Assembly: GCA_037176885.1 (NCBI GenBank)
Contig: JAWWNJ010000030.1
Span: 186,001-250,000 of the forward strand
Source of the DNA: Favolaschia claudopus
Taxonomy: Eukaryota > Basidiomycota > Agaricomycetes > Agaricales > Mycenaceae
Reading direction: 5' to 3'
Length of the DNA: 64,000 nt
The translations under genes were made by a program, and so were the position numbers. Of the stretch, positions 1 to 10,433 are shown one piece after another (within the stretch, counting starts at the first letter, position 1; each line of letters starts with the position of its first letter). Below the pieces are notes generated by a model, which was not told where the DNA came from, ran no database searches, and was given only the letters and a program-made list of their open reading frames with translations.

Positions 1-19
1 CGTGGATTTACCCACGCCA

Positions 20-262
20 TTGATCCTTTGACGCCCATCCTACGGGGATCGCAATCTCGGCAAGCACTGGCCAAAGGCCGTCGGACCGGGACTTCATGCC
101 CGAGGCACTGGGAGTTGATTGGTTGCATAAAAAGGGTGACGTGGGAGGAAAGGACGGACTGGAAACGATTAATCATGTAGTCAGTTGATGTCGGCATGTC
201 GTGTACCATAGCCGCTTGCAGCGGCTCGAGCACGTTGATTGATCTCAACAACAACAACAGTG
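20..262. repeat. Repeat segment, inverted copy of 61.9-62.5 kb
   Basis: The reverse complement of this segment matches 61,922-61,975 followed directly by 62,345-62,519. The 367-bp TIR element that separates those two blocks at the right end of the window is absent here, so this copy acts as an empty site. The match includes the GTTGTTGTTGTTGAGATCAA stretch and the palindromic CCGCTGCAAGCGG. No coding signal is seen in 1-520 beyond short chance frames. Confidence 0.8.
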
Positions 263-526
263 TAAAAAAACACATGAAAAAATTGACTGTGGCTCGATTA
301 CCATATATGGTAATTGGGTCGTTCGCTCAAAAATTTTCATTTCACTCAGATTTCATGTCCTGCACTTTGTTTGAGCCCAGAGACCACGTCAATGACTCGA
401 AACGCCTTGTTGCATTGTTTTCTGCAGCCACTGTACTTGAACCAAGGAGTCCGGATCATCATGGCTATACTGATCGGCACGTCCCAACATCGTTTGTCAT
501 CTCACGCTTTTTTGATACCATAATAA

Positions 527-1212
527 ACAGTGCACGCCGTCAACAACCTTGTTTGGAACCCGGGTTGGCGTGATTTCGGAAAACCACCAAATCTCTATGT
601 GGAGGTGCATGGTAGCAAGGATCATATCTTCAAAACACGGGTAGTGAAGCGGAATACCAAACCCACCTGGACCGATCGTTTCGAGTTGTACGCAGATTTC
701 GATTGAGTCGTATGGCGCGCGGCTCACGTCGTACTTAACAAAGAACCTCTCCGCCCCTATCGATGCTCACTTTTCGCCTCCTCCACGATGCGCCTGGCCC
801 TGATGTGCGCATTGCCGAGGCAGAAACTACTGTTGGGGAGTTGATAGAGCAGTTCTCTCCAAACGAAGCCTACGAAGGTGCGTTCGACTTGGGTTTGCTA
901 TGGCTGACGTTTGATGCTCCCGGAACAGTCATTTGGCTAGACATGAAAGCACCGAATGGCGAGGTCCTGGGTCGGCTATCTGTCTCTCTCCACGCCTTCA
1001 CGGGCGATAAGGGCATTGAACAAATGTCTGAGGACCCTTCCAAATTGAAGGTCCGGCCGCTGGTCGGAGAAGCGTTGGACTCCTTTGTGGCTGTTGAGGG
1101 CCTCTCCGGTGCAAAGTTATCAGATTCTCTCAGCGCAGTTCTTTCTGCGCTCGAGAACATTGTAAAAGTCGGGGATGAACTTGCAAAAGTAACGCCTCAT
1201 AAATCTTCATGA
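527..1212 (+). pseudogene. N-terminal C2 module of an NLR-like (C2-NACHT-WD40) gene
   Basis: About 527-710 encodes a C2-like segment (NNLVWNPG, then PPNLYVEVHGSKDH and KPTWTDRFEL). This is the calcium/lipid-binding fold found at the start of many basidiomycete NACHT proteins. It ends at an in-frame TGA near 708. A second frame, 763-1212 (MLTFRLLHDAPGPD... to ENIVKVGDELAKV), carries the module that normally follows C2 in these proteins. The expected next residues do not follow. They appear at 14,276, where a NACHT domain continues in the same order. A TAAACAG acceptor-like site just before 527 suggests an earlier exon. I read this as the 5' half of one broken gene. The C2 and linker assignment is from family memory. 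Confidence 0.65.
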
Positions 1213-1428
1213 ATGACGGTTGAGTAATCGAAATCCAGATTCACCCATATGCGAATGCCGCGTGGAAAGTGTTGACGTCGGTGTACAAGATATAGACCCA
1301 CTCTCACTTGGGGTAGAGGGCCGTCGCTTCGCGCGGCAGAACTGGTACTTTTTTGTTCATACTTTCCCGGTTTTTCTTGATGAATATGCAGTAGGATTAA
1401 TCAGTGTGACATCGTATCATCCGTTGGT

Positions 1429-2658
1429 CTACACAATTCGAACAAAATACGCTGTATTCGAGTCATGCGAACAACCATCGCTGCCCAAACACCAACTCAT
1501 ATCGTCGCGCACGTTTCTCGTGGTACCATTCCATCCCAGACGAAGACCAAATCGGCATGCGGCGGAGTCCTTGCTGCTCCGAGTTATCGCGGGACAAGTC
1601 AGTCTCACAGGCTTCGAATCGTATTCCAAGATTTCGACCCCCAATTCTTGACACCAACCCGCAGGTAAATCTTCCACATCCATACCATGATTGCGGAGAG
1701 CCCGCTTGTTTAGCGTCAACTCGTGATACGCAATGAAGATCTCCGATCCGCTCAACCAGTTGAAAAGGCTGGTGGCTTTTTGTTTGAAAACGGAGGCGCA
1801 CGGGTTCGTAGAGGACCGAATGGATATAGTCAAAGCACACCCGGGGCGACGCAGAACAATCTCGGTGTCTGGGCATCGGTCTCGAATACTGAGTAAAGGA
1901 CACTGCGCATCGGTCAGAAAACGATCGTTCGGAGACACATTAACACACACCGGAATGTAGTCAGAGGTAGCAGTCAGAAATTTAGCAGCGCGGGCAACGA
2001 GATCGTCGGTTTCAACCAAAATAATCATAGAAACGTCGCTCGTTAAGAGGTTCTGGCCACCCAGTAGTAGTTGATAGACGAATAACCCGGTGATCAGCCC
2101 GGTAACCTGCGTCAGCATAAATTGCATTGACCTCCAGCTCAACCCTACCGCTGTGAAACCGCGGGATACAATCTTGTGAATTTCAATGCCGCATTTTTTG
2201 TTATAGAATTGGCATGTTCCAGATAAGCTTCGCAACGAATGGACATTCAAATGGCGCAGAAAGTAGATTCGCAGTTCTACCGGCAGAGCAGCAAACCAAT
2301 TGTCGGAAGGAACAGCCTAACGTCCGCGGGAACTCGTCGAGATATCTGACATATTCTTCTCAGTGAGTGCGCTAAGGTCTTCTTGACATCAAATTTACTT
2401 ACAATTGGGGTGTGGTGGATTCTCCAAGAAATTCTTTACCAGCATCCCAAGAGAGGTGTCACATCCAATCTCGAAGAGTTCTACGTTCGACAGTGTGGCA
2501 AGGAAAAGCAGCAGAGAGGCGGGGTTATCTTTGACCCCGGCAATAGCATCTAGCAGACGGGTGACAGGGTCGGTCATCTTGTGTTTTGACTCTGGCTCGA
2601 ACTTCAGTCGCCTCAAGTAGTCTGCTGCGTGGATACGCCGATTGACAGGCAATTTCAA
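1429..2658 (-). CDS. F-box-like protein, interrupted or two-exon
   Basis: The main open frame covers 2,331 to 1,429 (reverse strand). It begins just after an in-frame TAG with NWFAALPVELRIYFLRHL, an F-box-like start (LP.EL...I...L). F-box proteins recruit substrates to SCF ubiquitin ligases. About 270 further residues show no recognisable repeat. An upstream frame, 2,658-2,395, starts MKLPVNRR and ends at a GTAAGT donor. The likely acceptor is TTAG at about 2,331, but the splice phase does not fit cleanly, so the gene may be damaged or the two frames may be unrelated. It lies between the NLR fragment and the Helitron helicase and could be Helitron-captured cargo. It could also be an ordinary F-box paralogue. 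Confidence 0.5.
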
Positions 2659-2960
2659 AGTGGGTGTGGCACGTATTTCAAGGGGGTGTTACCAGTGCTA
2701 CGGAATAAAATCTTCAAAGTCTAGCGCAGTGGTTCTGAGAACAGCCATAGACCCGAGGCGGCGCAAACGATAAGCAACAAGTATGCAGAGCAGAGGGCGA
2801 CTTTAACACACGAGGAGAACCGACGACGTCATTGATAAGATTGGCACAAATACCAGCGAGCTGATCCGAACATCCGGTTGTCAGACAATGTTGTCTGTCA
2901 CGATGTGACCAAGGATTTCTTGCTTCGTGCCATCACGACCAACGCAGACTAACCCGTCAC
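2659..2960. other. Spacer downstream of Helitron helicase, no gene seen
   Basis: No coding signal. The Helitron 3' terminus (hairpin plus CTRR on the reverse strand) should lie to the left of the helicase stop. I could not identify it with confidence here. Confidence 0.5.
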
Positions 2961-5900
2961 TCAATCGTCGATCCCGTAGATTGCAACAGCGACTTCTCTA
3001 ACCAAATCCCTTGCTCTCGAGGTGTCCAGAAAATCATCCGGTAGTTCAGACATCAATCCCTCAAACAACGACCTTCGTCCCGTCTCTATACCGTCATTGT
3101 ACCAAACAGACCCGTCAGAATCAATTACTCTGCAGGTAAAATGTTTTCCTCCACTGTATACGGCTCCTCTCAACGAGTATGAGACAGTCTGGTTATTGGA
3201 CAGTAACTGTACTTTGGAAGAAATTCTAATGTCCGCAGTGGCTAGCTCAAAAATCATCAACGGTGGAGCGGACATAGTAGTATTCACAACCACTAACCCA
3301 GAGCCGCATACTCCGCATTTGTATGCACTGTCTCGGAGTTTGTCTGCTCTCACCCAATCCGCAACCCCATACCGGCAATTATTAACCGCGTCACCAAGCT
3401 CGTTTGTGATAGTCCTCAAATCTGAAAATCCAGGCCGTTCGTCATATGTCTTGTCACAACGAAGGCACTTGGTCTTTTGCACTCCCCACATTCTGCGGCC
3501 GAACAGTGCCGAAAGCGGATTACCTAGGTAAGTATACACTCGCCCATTAGGAAATCTATTGTTATCTAACGCATGCAGTTTTGCTCTAATCAAATCGCGG
3601 GCACCCTCTAGAGATTCCGTGCCAGTGGCAACTCTCTCAAACGCGCACGCCAAGTCTTTCATCGGGGAGCTAATATTGCCGAAGCGGTCCGACCACCTAG
3701 GGCCGTTATCGTTCCAAATTCCGAAAAGTACTGTAAAAATTGAATCATAGGCACAGCTGTAATTCTCGGCATCCCATCTGATACCCCTCGGCTCACGACG
3801 ACTCGTTACTTCTGTGGAGTCGCAATTCTGTTCCTTTTCTCCAGTCCGCCTCTTTTTTTTACTCTTTGGTTTCGATTCAGACTCTTCGGGTTTTCGTTTC
3901 TTAACTGAGGTGGTTTTTTTAGACGCCTTCCTTGCATCATCACCTAATAATTTCCAGGAGCCTGTGTGTACTCCGGGATCAATAGGTTCGTACTCAAGCA
4001 ATGCCAAGTGTTCATTTTCTGTTTCCTTGATGTTGACAACATGTGCGCGATAGGAAGTGTGTACTCCGGGATCAATAGGTTCGTACTCAAGCAATGCCAA
4101 GTGTTCATTTTCTGTTTCCTTGATGTTGACAACATGTGCGCGATAGGAAGCAATCAGTTCACGACGGTTGACCCCGTCGACATGTCCGACAAGACTTCCA
4201 TCAAACAACTTAGCGGTGATTTCGTTTAGAATTCCCAATTCTCTGAATTCTTGCCGCAGGTACCCTTTTATCCCCTTCGTGATTTTGGACGGGTCCATTC
4301 CTTGGACAATAACAGTCCCCGCTGAGGTTGCACTTCTCGATAAAGCAGTGTAATACGAAGCATGATCTTTACAATTGTGGAGATCGACCACATTCCAGGG
4401 CCTGGTTTTGCCTTGTGAAGCGTAATCGGTCATCGCAAAATTCGGTAAGACCAAAACTTGCTCTCTCGAAATCTGAATTGCCTTGTCACCAGGCATCGAA
4501 CACCACATCGTTTTCGATCCTCTGGGTAGCGCGACCACATTTGGAGGCAAACCGGGCAGGGCAATCTGCTTCGGAGGGTCTGCCAACTCCACGAAAAGCA
4601 CATCGAGAATGCGTTGGTCCCTATTTCCCCTGCCTTCCTGCCATCCCACTACCCTGCCTTCCTGTCCCTTGGTTATACATAATTCAGTTGCGTCGTTATT
4701 CCTTATCATGATTGGCATCCCAACACACAGCCGTAGTTTGCCCGGAATATTATGCTGAGTAAAGCTCGGGTGAGCGTTCCACAGCTGCTCTTGTCTGTGT
4801 TGAGGAAGCTCTCTCGTCACTTCGACTGTCTTCTTCTTTTTAGAACCCTTTGGCCTTCGCTTGGAATAATCGGCACCTGTCGCCAAAGTATCATTAGAAT
4901 AAAAGTCCACCAAGGTCTGATTAGTTTCTTTTGCAAATCTTTCGCAGCCGAGTTCGTTGATCTTGTCTTTGTGAGCATTCCAGGCTGTGATAATGGAGAC
5001 ATTGTGGAATCGTTTGTCTTGGAAAGACGGCGCGCCAGATTTATTACTGACAACTCGGGATTGTAGATACCGGATATCATCCTCTGTACAAGCACCGTAG
5101 CGCATGTTGGCCAATGCCGTTCGAAACTGTCTATCTTCGGGTGAGTCTTTCGTTTGTCGCATATTTTGTTTCAACATAACCACGGTATTGACTTGGTGCC
5201 ACAGGATTTTGCCTATAGTATTCTTCTGTTGGTTCAAAGTCAAGCCGGTGTGGAGCAGCGGTGCAACCGAGGCGTCACTCGAGAACAACGACATTGCTCT
5301 AACTGGGGGTAATTGAGCGAAATCACCGGCGAATATCATATTCATACCTCCAAACGGTTCTTCATGCTCTCCGAGCGCCAAAGCCAATCGAGCGCTGATA
5401 TTATACATTGCGAGGCAAGAGACCATGGAAACCTCGTCCAAAAAGATGTATTCAACCCCTCTCAACCTCTCACGAACTTTCCGCATGGTAACCCCGTCTA
5501 CTCTTTCCGCTTCATTCCGGTCATTAATTCCTAGGACAGAATGATATGTACTACCGTTCAACAATGCAGCAGCCGTCCCAGTTGGGGCCAAGACCATAAA
5601 TCGGTGAGCTTCTCCTCTGTCCTCGAAGAATTTAATCAACGACTTGATCACTTGACTTTTTCCAGTACCTCCAACACCACCAAGGTACATGCGCAACGGC
5701 GGAGCACCGTCATCAATTGCATGATTAGCAACAATTCGAAAAGCACGCTCCTGTTCAACATTCAAGTTGTATGACGACTTCACACTCTCTATCTGACTCT
5801 CCGTTTTCTTAGATTTCGCTTTGAAGTATTTGGTAAAATAGTACGCCTTCAAGCTAACAATGTCGTTACCGATTGGTTTCTCTGCGGTTCGTCTCTTCTT

Positions 5901-6842
5901 TCTAGTCGTAGGTGCGTGCTTATACTTCTGAGTCAGCAACTCCTCTCTTGCCGATGCAATTGTCATTTTCCACTGACTTCCCCGCAGCTGTTTTCCCGGC
6001 ACGATTTTTTTACAGGGATCCACTGAGTTGGCAAGTTCAGCCATCCAACCGCTAGAGCGCATTACACTCTCGGCATTTTTCATTGAAACCTCTTTGGCAA
6101 GCTGATTCGGCCCCTTGATGCGGCTCGCTTCAACATCTTCTTCAAAGAACTCGTCGTGCTCACCCTGCTCACCTTCGAAATCGCTGTTTTCATCGTCCTG
6201 AGCAGCATTGCGTCCGAAGGTCGGTAAGGCACGGCGCATTTTTTTATCCAGGAAAGAGAAGTCATCCCGTGCGTCGTTGCATTCGTACCTGATATTGAAG
6301 TTCTTCATCAGTCGATTCGCTTTTTCGGTAAATTTATATGCGCCGAATGCCTCGGCCCAAGTCTCGTCATCTGTTTTCAAGCATAGCCCACTGCGCCATG
6401 GTTCAAACAGAGTCAACATGCACCGACAGTAATGATCACGATCTCCTTGATCGCTTCGCGGCAGAGATCCCCCCACAAAGTTGGGTACCATATCAGTAAG
6501 CAATTTGCGGTCTAACTTGAAATAATGGCTCTGCCACAGAGGATGAGATTTTAAAAAGGCATGTATGGTTACCGAGTCTTCGTCTGATAACAGAGAATCG
6601 TCCTTCTCGCCCGACGCGTTTTCAATCAACCACTCGCTCATATCGTCGACTGGCATATGATCTTCGGATTGCTCGGACTCACACAAGCTCGTCAAAAATT
6701 CGTGCAATTGTTTTTTGGTGCGTTTGTGTTTGGTGTACATTTGCACGAAGTCATACAGACACAATTTCTCACAGCTAGCAGATCTGAACTTATAATCGTC
6801 CACATTGGTCGTTCCAACATAACCGTGCATGTTCTTTTTCAA
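2961..6842 (-). CDS. Helitron Pif1-family helicase with ubiquitin-hydrolase-like C-terminus
   Basis: 1,293 residues, read through from the Rep part apart from one upstream TAG. Walker A (GGVGGTGKS) is near residue 385, Walker B (FLDEVSM) near 465, and the late helicase motifs TDYASQGKT and YTALSRS follow. This is the Pif1-like SF1B helicase that unwinds DNA during Helitron transposition. After a basic linker (KKRRTGEK) the last 270 residues look like a USP-type cysteine peptidase. There is a Cys box (AENYSCAYDSIFTVL, Cys about 1030), a CLRC...CGVCG zinc pair, and a His box (GGKHFTCRVI, His about 1234, followed by WYND). Residues about 898-959 hold an exact 31-residue tandem duplication. The start is arbitrary, because the frame continues upstream to the TAG at 6,966. 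Confidence 0.8.
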   Translation of the reverse strand: MKKNMHGYVGTTNVDDYKFRSASCEKLCLYDFVQMYTKHKRTKKQLHEFLTSLCESEQSEDHMPVDDMSEWLIENASGEKDDSLLSDEDSVTIHAFLKSHPLWQSHYFKLDRKLLTDMVPNFVGGSLPRSDQGDRDHYCRCMLTLFEPWRSGLCLKTDDETWAEAFGAYKFTEKANRLMKNFNIRYECNDARDDFSFLDKKMRRALPTFGRNAAQDDENSDFEGEQGEHDEFFEEDVEASRIKGPNQLAKEVSMKNAESVMRSSGWMAELANSVDPCKKIVPGKQLRGSQWKMTIASAREELLTQKYKHAPTTRKKRRTAEKPIGNDIVSLKAYYFTKYFKAKSKKTESQIESVKSSYNLNVEQERAFRIVANHAIDDGAPPLRMYLGGVGGTGKSQVIKSLIKFFEDRGEAHRFMVLAPTGTAAALLNGSTYHSVLGINDRNEAERVDGVTMRKVRERLRGVEYIFLDEVSMVSCLAMYNISARLALALGEHEEPFGGMNMIFAGDFAQLPPVRAMSLFSSDASVAPLLHTGLTLNQQKNTIGKILWHQVNTVVMLKQNMRQTKDSPEDRQFRTALANMRYGACTEDDIRYLQSRVVSNKSGAPSFQDKRFHNVSIITAWNAHKDKINELGCERFAKETNQTLVDFYSNDTLATGADYSKRRPKGSKKKKTVEVTRELPQHRQEQLWNAHPSFTQHNIPGKLRLCVGMPIMIRNNDATELCITKGQEGRVVGWQEGRGNRDQRILDVLFVELADPPKQIALPGLPPNVVALPRGSKTMWCSMPGDKAIQISREQVLVLPNFAMTDYASQGKTRPWNVVDLHNCKDHASYYTALSRSATSAGTVIVQGMDPSKITKGIKGYLRQEFRELGILNEITAKLFDGSLVGHVDGVNRRELIASYRAHVVNIKETENEHLALLEYEPIDPGVHTSYRAHVVNIKETENEHLALLEYEPIDPGVHTGSWKLLGDDARKASKKTTSVKKRKPEESESKPKSKKKRRTGEKEQNCDSTEVTSRREPRGIRWDAENYSCAYDSIFTVLFGIWNDNGPRWSDRFGNISSPMKDLACAFERVATGTESLEGARDLIRAKLHALDNNRFPNGRVYTYLGNPLSALFGRRMWGVQKTKCLRCDKTYDERPGFSDLRTITNELGDAVNNCRYGVADWVRADKLRDSAYKCGVCGSGLVVVNTTMSAPPLMIFELATADIRISSKVQLLSNNQTVSYSLRGAVYSGGKHFTCRVIDSDGSVWYNDGIETGRRSLFEGLMSELPDDFLDTSRARDLVREVAVAIYGIDD
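3964..4149. repeat. Tandem duplication, 2 x 93 bp, inside the Helitron ORF
   Basis: Copies at 3,964-4,056 and 4,057-4,149 appear identical. The period is a multiple of three, so the frame is kept and 31 residues (SYRAHVVNIKETENEHLALL and the next eleven) occur twice between the helicase and the peptidase-like domain. Identity between copies points to a recent duplication. Confidence 0.95.
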
Positions 6843-6965
6843 TATGACGGCGTCAGCTTCATCGGCTTCGTTCGGAATGTGCGTACCGTCCTCATCATCA
6901 TCGTTGCTCTCACATGGATCTTCCTCCGATTTCCATGCCTTCTCAACGTCAGATACGTAGGATTT

Positions 6966-9260
6966 CTACCAGAATACTTTGAACTGCAGGTTAGTATAGT
7001 GATCAGGATTTCCCAATAAATATAGCGACGCTAATGGACTCCCTATCTGCAGTTTCGAAGTAAGTGAATTGACCATGCTCATCAACAAGATGCGAGAATT
7101 ATCTTTTGCTTGCTTATTGGTGTCGAGTCTTTCTGTGTTTTTATCTAGAACCGCGCGGACGGCATCAAACATATGGTACAGTTTCAAGCTGGACTTAGTA
7201 ACACAATCGGAAATATAAGCTACCACGGCTTTTATGGCCGTACCAGACATCAGGCTAGTTACATCGGTGTTACATCTCAAGCAATAGGTTAAATCAGGCG
7301 ACACGCAATTGATATCCGGCTCTAATTTTTTCATAGTTATCGATCCATCATCAGGGTCAACCTCAGTGCTCGGAACAACATCTCGTGGAAATCGGGCCGA
7401 GCAGGTCCCATCCTTGCGCAAGCACCCGCGCACCTCGGCGCGCATTCTGGCTCCCGGTCGATGGGGTTTCGAGTGATCCGTCCCAGCCACGGGTTTCCGG
7501 CAGGTGTGCATCTCAAGATCAAATCATCAATGATTTCTTGTTGATCTCGCCACCATTCGTTGCTGGTCTGACACGCCTGACAGCCGGATTCGCAAGAATC
7601 GGGCTCGCATAGAGGGGGAGGAGGTTCTGGTAGAGTCTGAGTAGGGTCAGTGTAGCGCACGGGCTCGGGTTTTTCAGGTGCGTCCAACACGATCTCGTGA
7701 ATTCCTTTGCGAGCAACAGGAAGGTAAGGGACTTTTGCTCTTACATCTGATATAGTGCCGGTCAAAAATTCACCGACATGACAGGATTCCAGATAGGAAA
7801 TTAGATCTTTCTGAAAAGCTCCATCAGTACTCAGCATTCTATCCCGCAACTCTTGTGGAGAAAGTGCGTTTTTGATCCAAATCAGCATATGCATATGCAA
7901 GGTGAGTCGTCCTTGTTGTTCCACAGTACCATAATACGCATCGGTCTCACCGAAAAGCCCCCGGTTCATCTTTACCAACACCCAGAATATGACGAATGAA
8001 CGCCTCAGTCATGTAGTGGAAAAATCGAGCGGCGGCGACGGGATTCTGTGCAATCAACCGAAGCCGCTCGTCCGAACTTCGTATTTTAGGAGTAAAATCA
8101 ATGACCGTGTCGGCGTAATACAGACACAGCGGATGATTAACGTCTACAGGGGAATATGTGATAAACCAAGAAGGTGCGCCCTTGTATGCAATCACAGACC
8201 ACACTTCATTCCGCATGTATTTTTTCGAAGTCAGCGATCCTTGAACTTGACCGCCTACGTGCTGCAAATCCTCGAGTAGATCAAAGCAATTTTGTTCTTC
8301 CGGTGTCTTGGTCTGAATCCGCTCTCCATTTTCAAGTCGCCGCGCCAGATCAGTAAGTACTACAGGATCCGCATTCATCAGCCGCTCTGTGACTTCGTGA
8401 AAAATTTTTCGTTTGACCATGAGGTGACTTCCGGTCCTTGCACTTTTAATTTGGATGTCATTGAAAGCAATCATAGGAAAATAAAGATCGGTTTGAAACC
8501 GTTTGTCGTGGTACATCAGCAATCGACGCTTATGGGCTTCCTCCGATAAGCGATTCTTATGGCTCGGGTGACCAATTCCTCCTAACCCGTAAGGGAATAA
8601 CCACGGAAACATCTGCGGGTATAGTTGTATATTGTGAAACAAACTTTCGGGCTCTTCAGACTGGCCGACCCCCAATGTTTCACCTCCAAGTTTTAGATGA
8701 GCCAGCGCTTTGGCCTTCAATGTCTTGATATCAAGAGGATCATACTCTTGTCCGCTTAAACCCGCCACCGTAAAAGAACAAGCGCCGCTGCTTGTGCCAT
8801 CGTCGGTATGTCCATCATTGTATTTGTCAACACTAATCGCGCTTGGATCAAGATTACTCTCGCCTTCTTCGGTTTTTTTCCAGTCCACTCCGCATGGGAT
8901 GCCTGATTCCGGAAGAGCGTCCAAGTTATCGCGAGAGATAGTGAGGTGAGCATAGTCTACGTGATTAAGTTTGAGCCAGTCCAGTGCCGTTTTGACTCTC
9001 TCACGTCTCACAAGCATAGGTGTTCGTACATAGATCTCATCAGATGGTTTCGCAGATCCTATAAAAACAAAAGCGATAACCTCGCTAATTTCATCGGGAC
9101 CTATGGGCAGCACATTGTAGACCTTGGCTACGGGCGTTTGGAACATTATAGCGTTGGCGGTCAGTTTCCCTCTACCCGAAGCTACGCGCACCACACACCG
9201 ATTGTGACGGACTTTAGATATTAGCATTTTCTCGGCAAAGGACAGACCCGCAGTTGCCAA
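6966..9260 (-). pseudogene. Helitron Rep (HUH endonuclease) region, broken by frameshifts
   Basis: Three overlapping frames make up one protein: 9,260-7,947, 7,981-7,337 and 7,511-6,966. The first carries the Helitron-like N domain (AEKMLISKVRHNRCVVRV and RRLLMYHDKRFQTDLYFPMI). The second holds the HUH motif in GRLTLHMHMLIW and a possible nicking tyrosine in LISYLES. The third has CLRKDGTCSARFPRD and NPDHYTNLQFK. The first break falls in a five-G run near 7,955, a usual place for an indel mutation or an assembly error. The last frame ends at a TAG, after which the same frame continues straight into the helicase. Rep would nick the DNA ends to start strand transfer, but this copy cannot make the full protein unless the breaks are sequencing errors. 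Confidence 0.8.
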
Positions 9261-10237
9261 GGTACGTTTCCAATCCAGAGGTGATTTCTCAATGAATGCA
9301 ACGGCACTGATCCTTTCAATAATTTATCTTCACAGTCGGTGCAAACCTTGTCACACGTAGGATCAATAATAGAACCGGTGAGTTCTTCGATTGGATCAGA
9401 GAGTTCAAATCTTTCGTTTCTTGTAACCGGATCACTAGGTTGGTCTACATCCATTGAATCCGCAGGCATTGTATCCTCATCCTGACTGTCGTTCGTTCCT
9501 TTAGGATCCAACAACTCCCAGTCAATCATCACATCTGTTTTCGCTGTTAACCGAGACTTCGGGACCAATAATCCGCAAACTGCACAACCTGCTTCCTCGA
9601 AAGAATTAGGGTCCAGCTCTGAACAAAAACCAGATATCACAGAATGGCGAAGCTTATGAGAAGCAGGAGCAGGAGGAAAGATTGCTTCTTCTTTCTCCTC
9701 AACCTCAACAACTTTCACTTTTACGTCTCGCTTCTGTTTTCGTTGCCTTTTCAATGCCGCACTGGGAGAAGCTTTACCGTTCCTTTGTCTCAAATTAGCT
9801 GCTGCAGTTTGAATCGCATTTCGTCGTTTTGGATCGGCAGATGTGTTTGTTAACACTTGAAATACAATGGCGATGTCTTCGCACGCACAAGAATGGTCGA
9901 CAAGGGATTGAGCAATGGCGTCATTATTGGCTCGAGCCTTGACTTTGACACCATGCAACTTGGCGGCCTGCTTGAGTTGCGATTTGGTCATACATGGAGC
10001 CACCAACCGAATAGGAATGACTGTATAAACTAAAGTATCTGATGCAAAATCTTGCTGCGTGATAGTACTTGCCTTAACAACAGACCGAATCTCAACAGCG
10101 AGATCTAAGTCATGAGTTTGAGAGTAATTGAACGCGAAAGGAGACACTTGACTCAACCCGAGAAACCGTGGCCGGCCGCCTCCTTCAAACTTAGACATGC
10201 GGTAACTAAGAGCAGGAAATTTCCTCGAGTCCGACAT
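9221..10237 (-). CDS. Helitron N-terminal cysteine-rich segment
   Basis: Reverse-strand frame, with a plausible start at MSDSRKFPAL (10,237) or MSKFEGGG (10,198). It contains a basic, lysine-rich stretch, a CAVCGLLV pair and a C-terminal CDKVCTDCEDKL...SLRNHLWIG segment. Fungal Helitron proteins have such zinc-binding motifs before the Rep domain. It overlaps the next frame by about 40 nt near 9,240, where one shift joins HLWIGNVPW to LSFAEKMLIS. It is part of the same broken polyprotein and probably contributes DNA binding. The ORF stays open upstream to 10,570 through hydrophobic sequence that I do not recognise. Confidence 0.65.
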   Translation of the reverse strand: MSDSRKFPALSYRMSKFEGGGRPRFLGLSQVSPFAFNYSQTHDLDLAVEIRSVVKASTITQQDFASDTLVYTVIPIRLVAPCMTKSQLKQAAKLHGVKVKARANNDAIAQSLVDHSCACEDIAIVFQVLTNTSADPKRRNAIQTAAANLRQRNGKASPSAALKRQRKQKRDVKVKVVEVEEKEEAIFPPAPASHKLRHSVISGFCSELDPNSFEEAGCAVCGLLVPKSRLTAKTDVMIDWELLDPKGTNDSQDEDTMPADSMDVDQPSDPVTRNERFELSDPIEELTGSIIDPTCDKVCTDCEDKLLKGSVPLHSLRNHLWIGNVPWQLRVCPLPRKC

Positions 10238-10433
10238 TTCAGTGAGCCATAGGACCACTACACCCACAACGAGCAAATGAGTTATTAAGAAAATATACCG
10301 GGAGGGGTTCCAAAAAACGAACATGCGACGCTCTCTGCGAAGAAATTTTGGATCTCGCGTGAGTGAAACTCGCCAATCATGCTTGCGCAATATATATCGA
10401 CTCATCCTTCGCACTAATCGACGACATATAACG

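Noticed and set aside
870..1160. 96-codon frame antisense to the NLR N-terminal module
   Set aside because: Shadow of the real + strand frame; no domain or start context.
3022..6432. Many + strand frames of 60-170 codons over the Helitron helicase
   Set aside because: Antisense shadows of a clear 1,293-codon Pif1-containing ORF.
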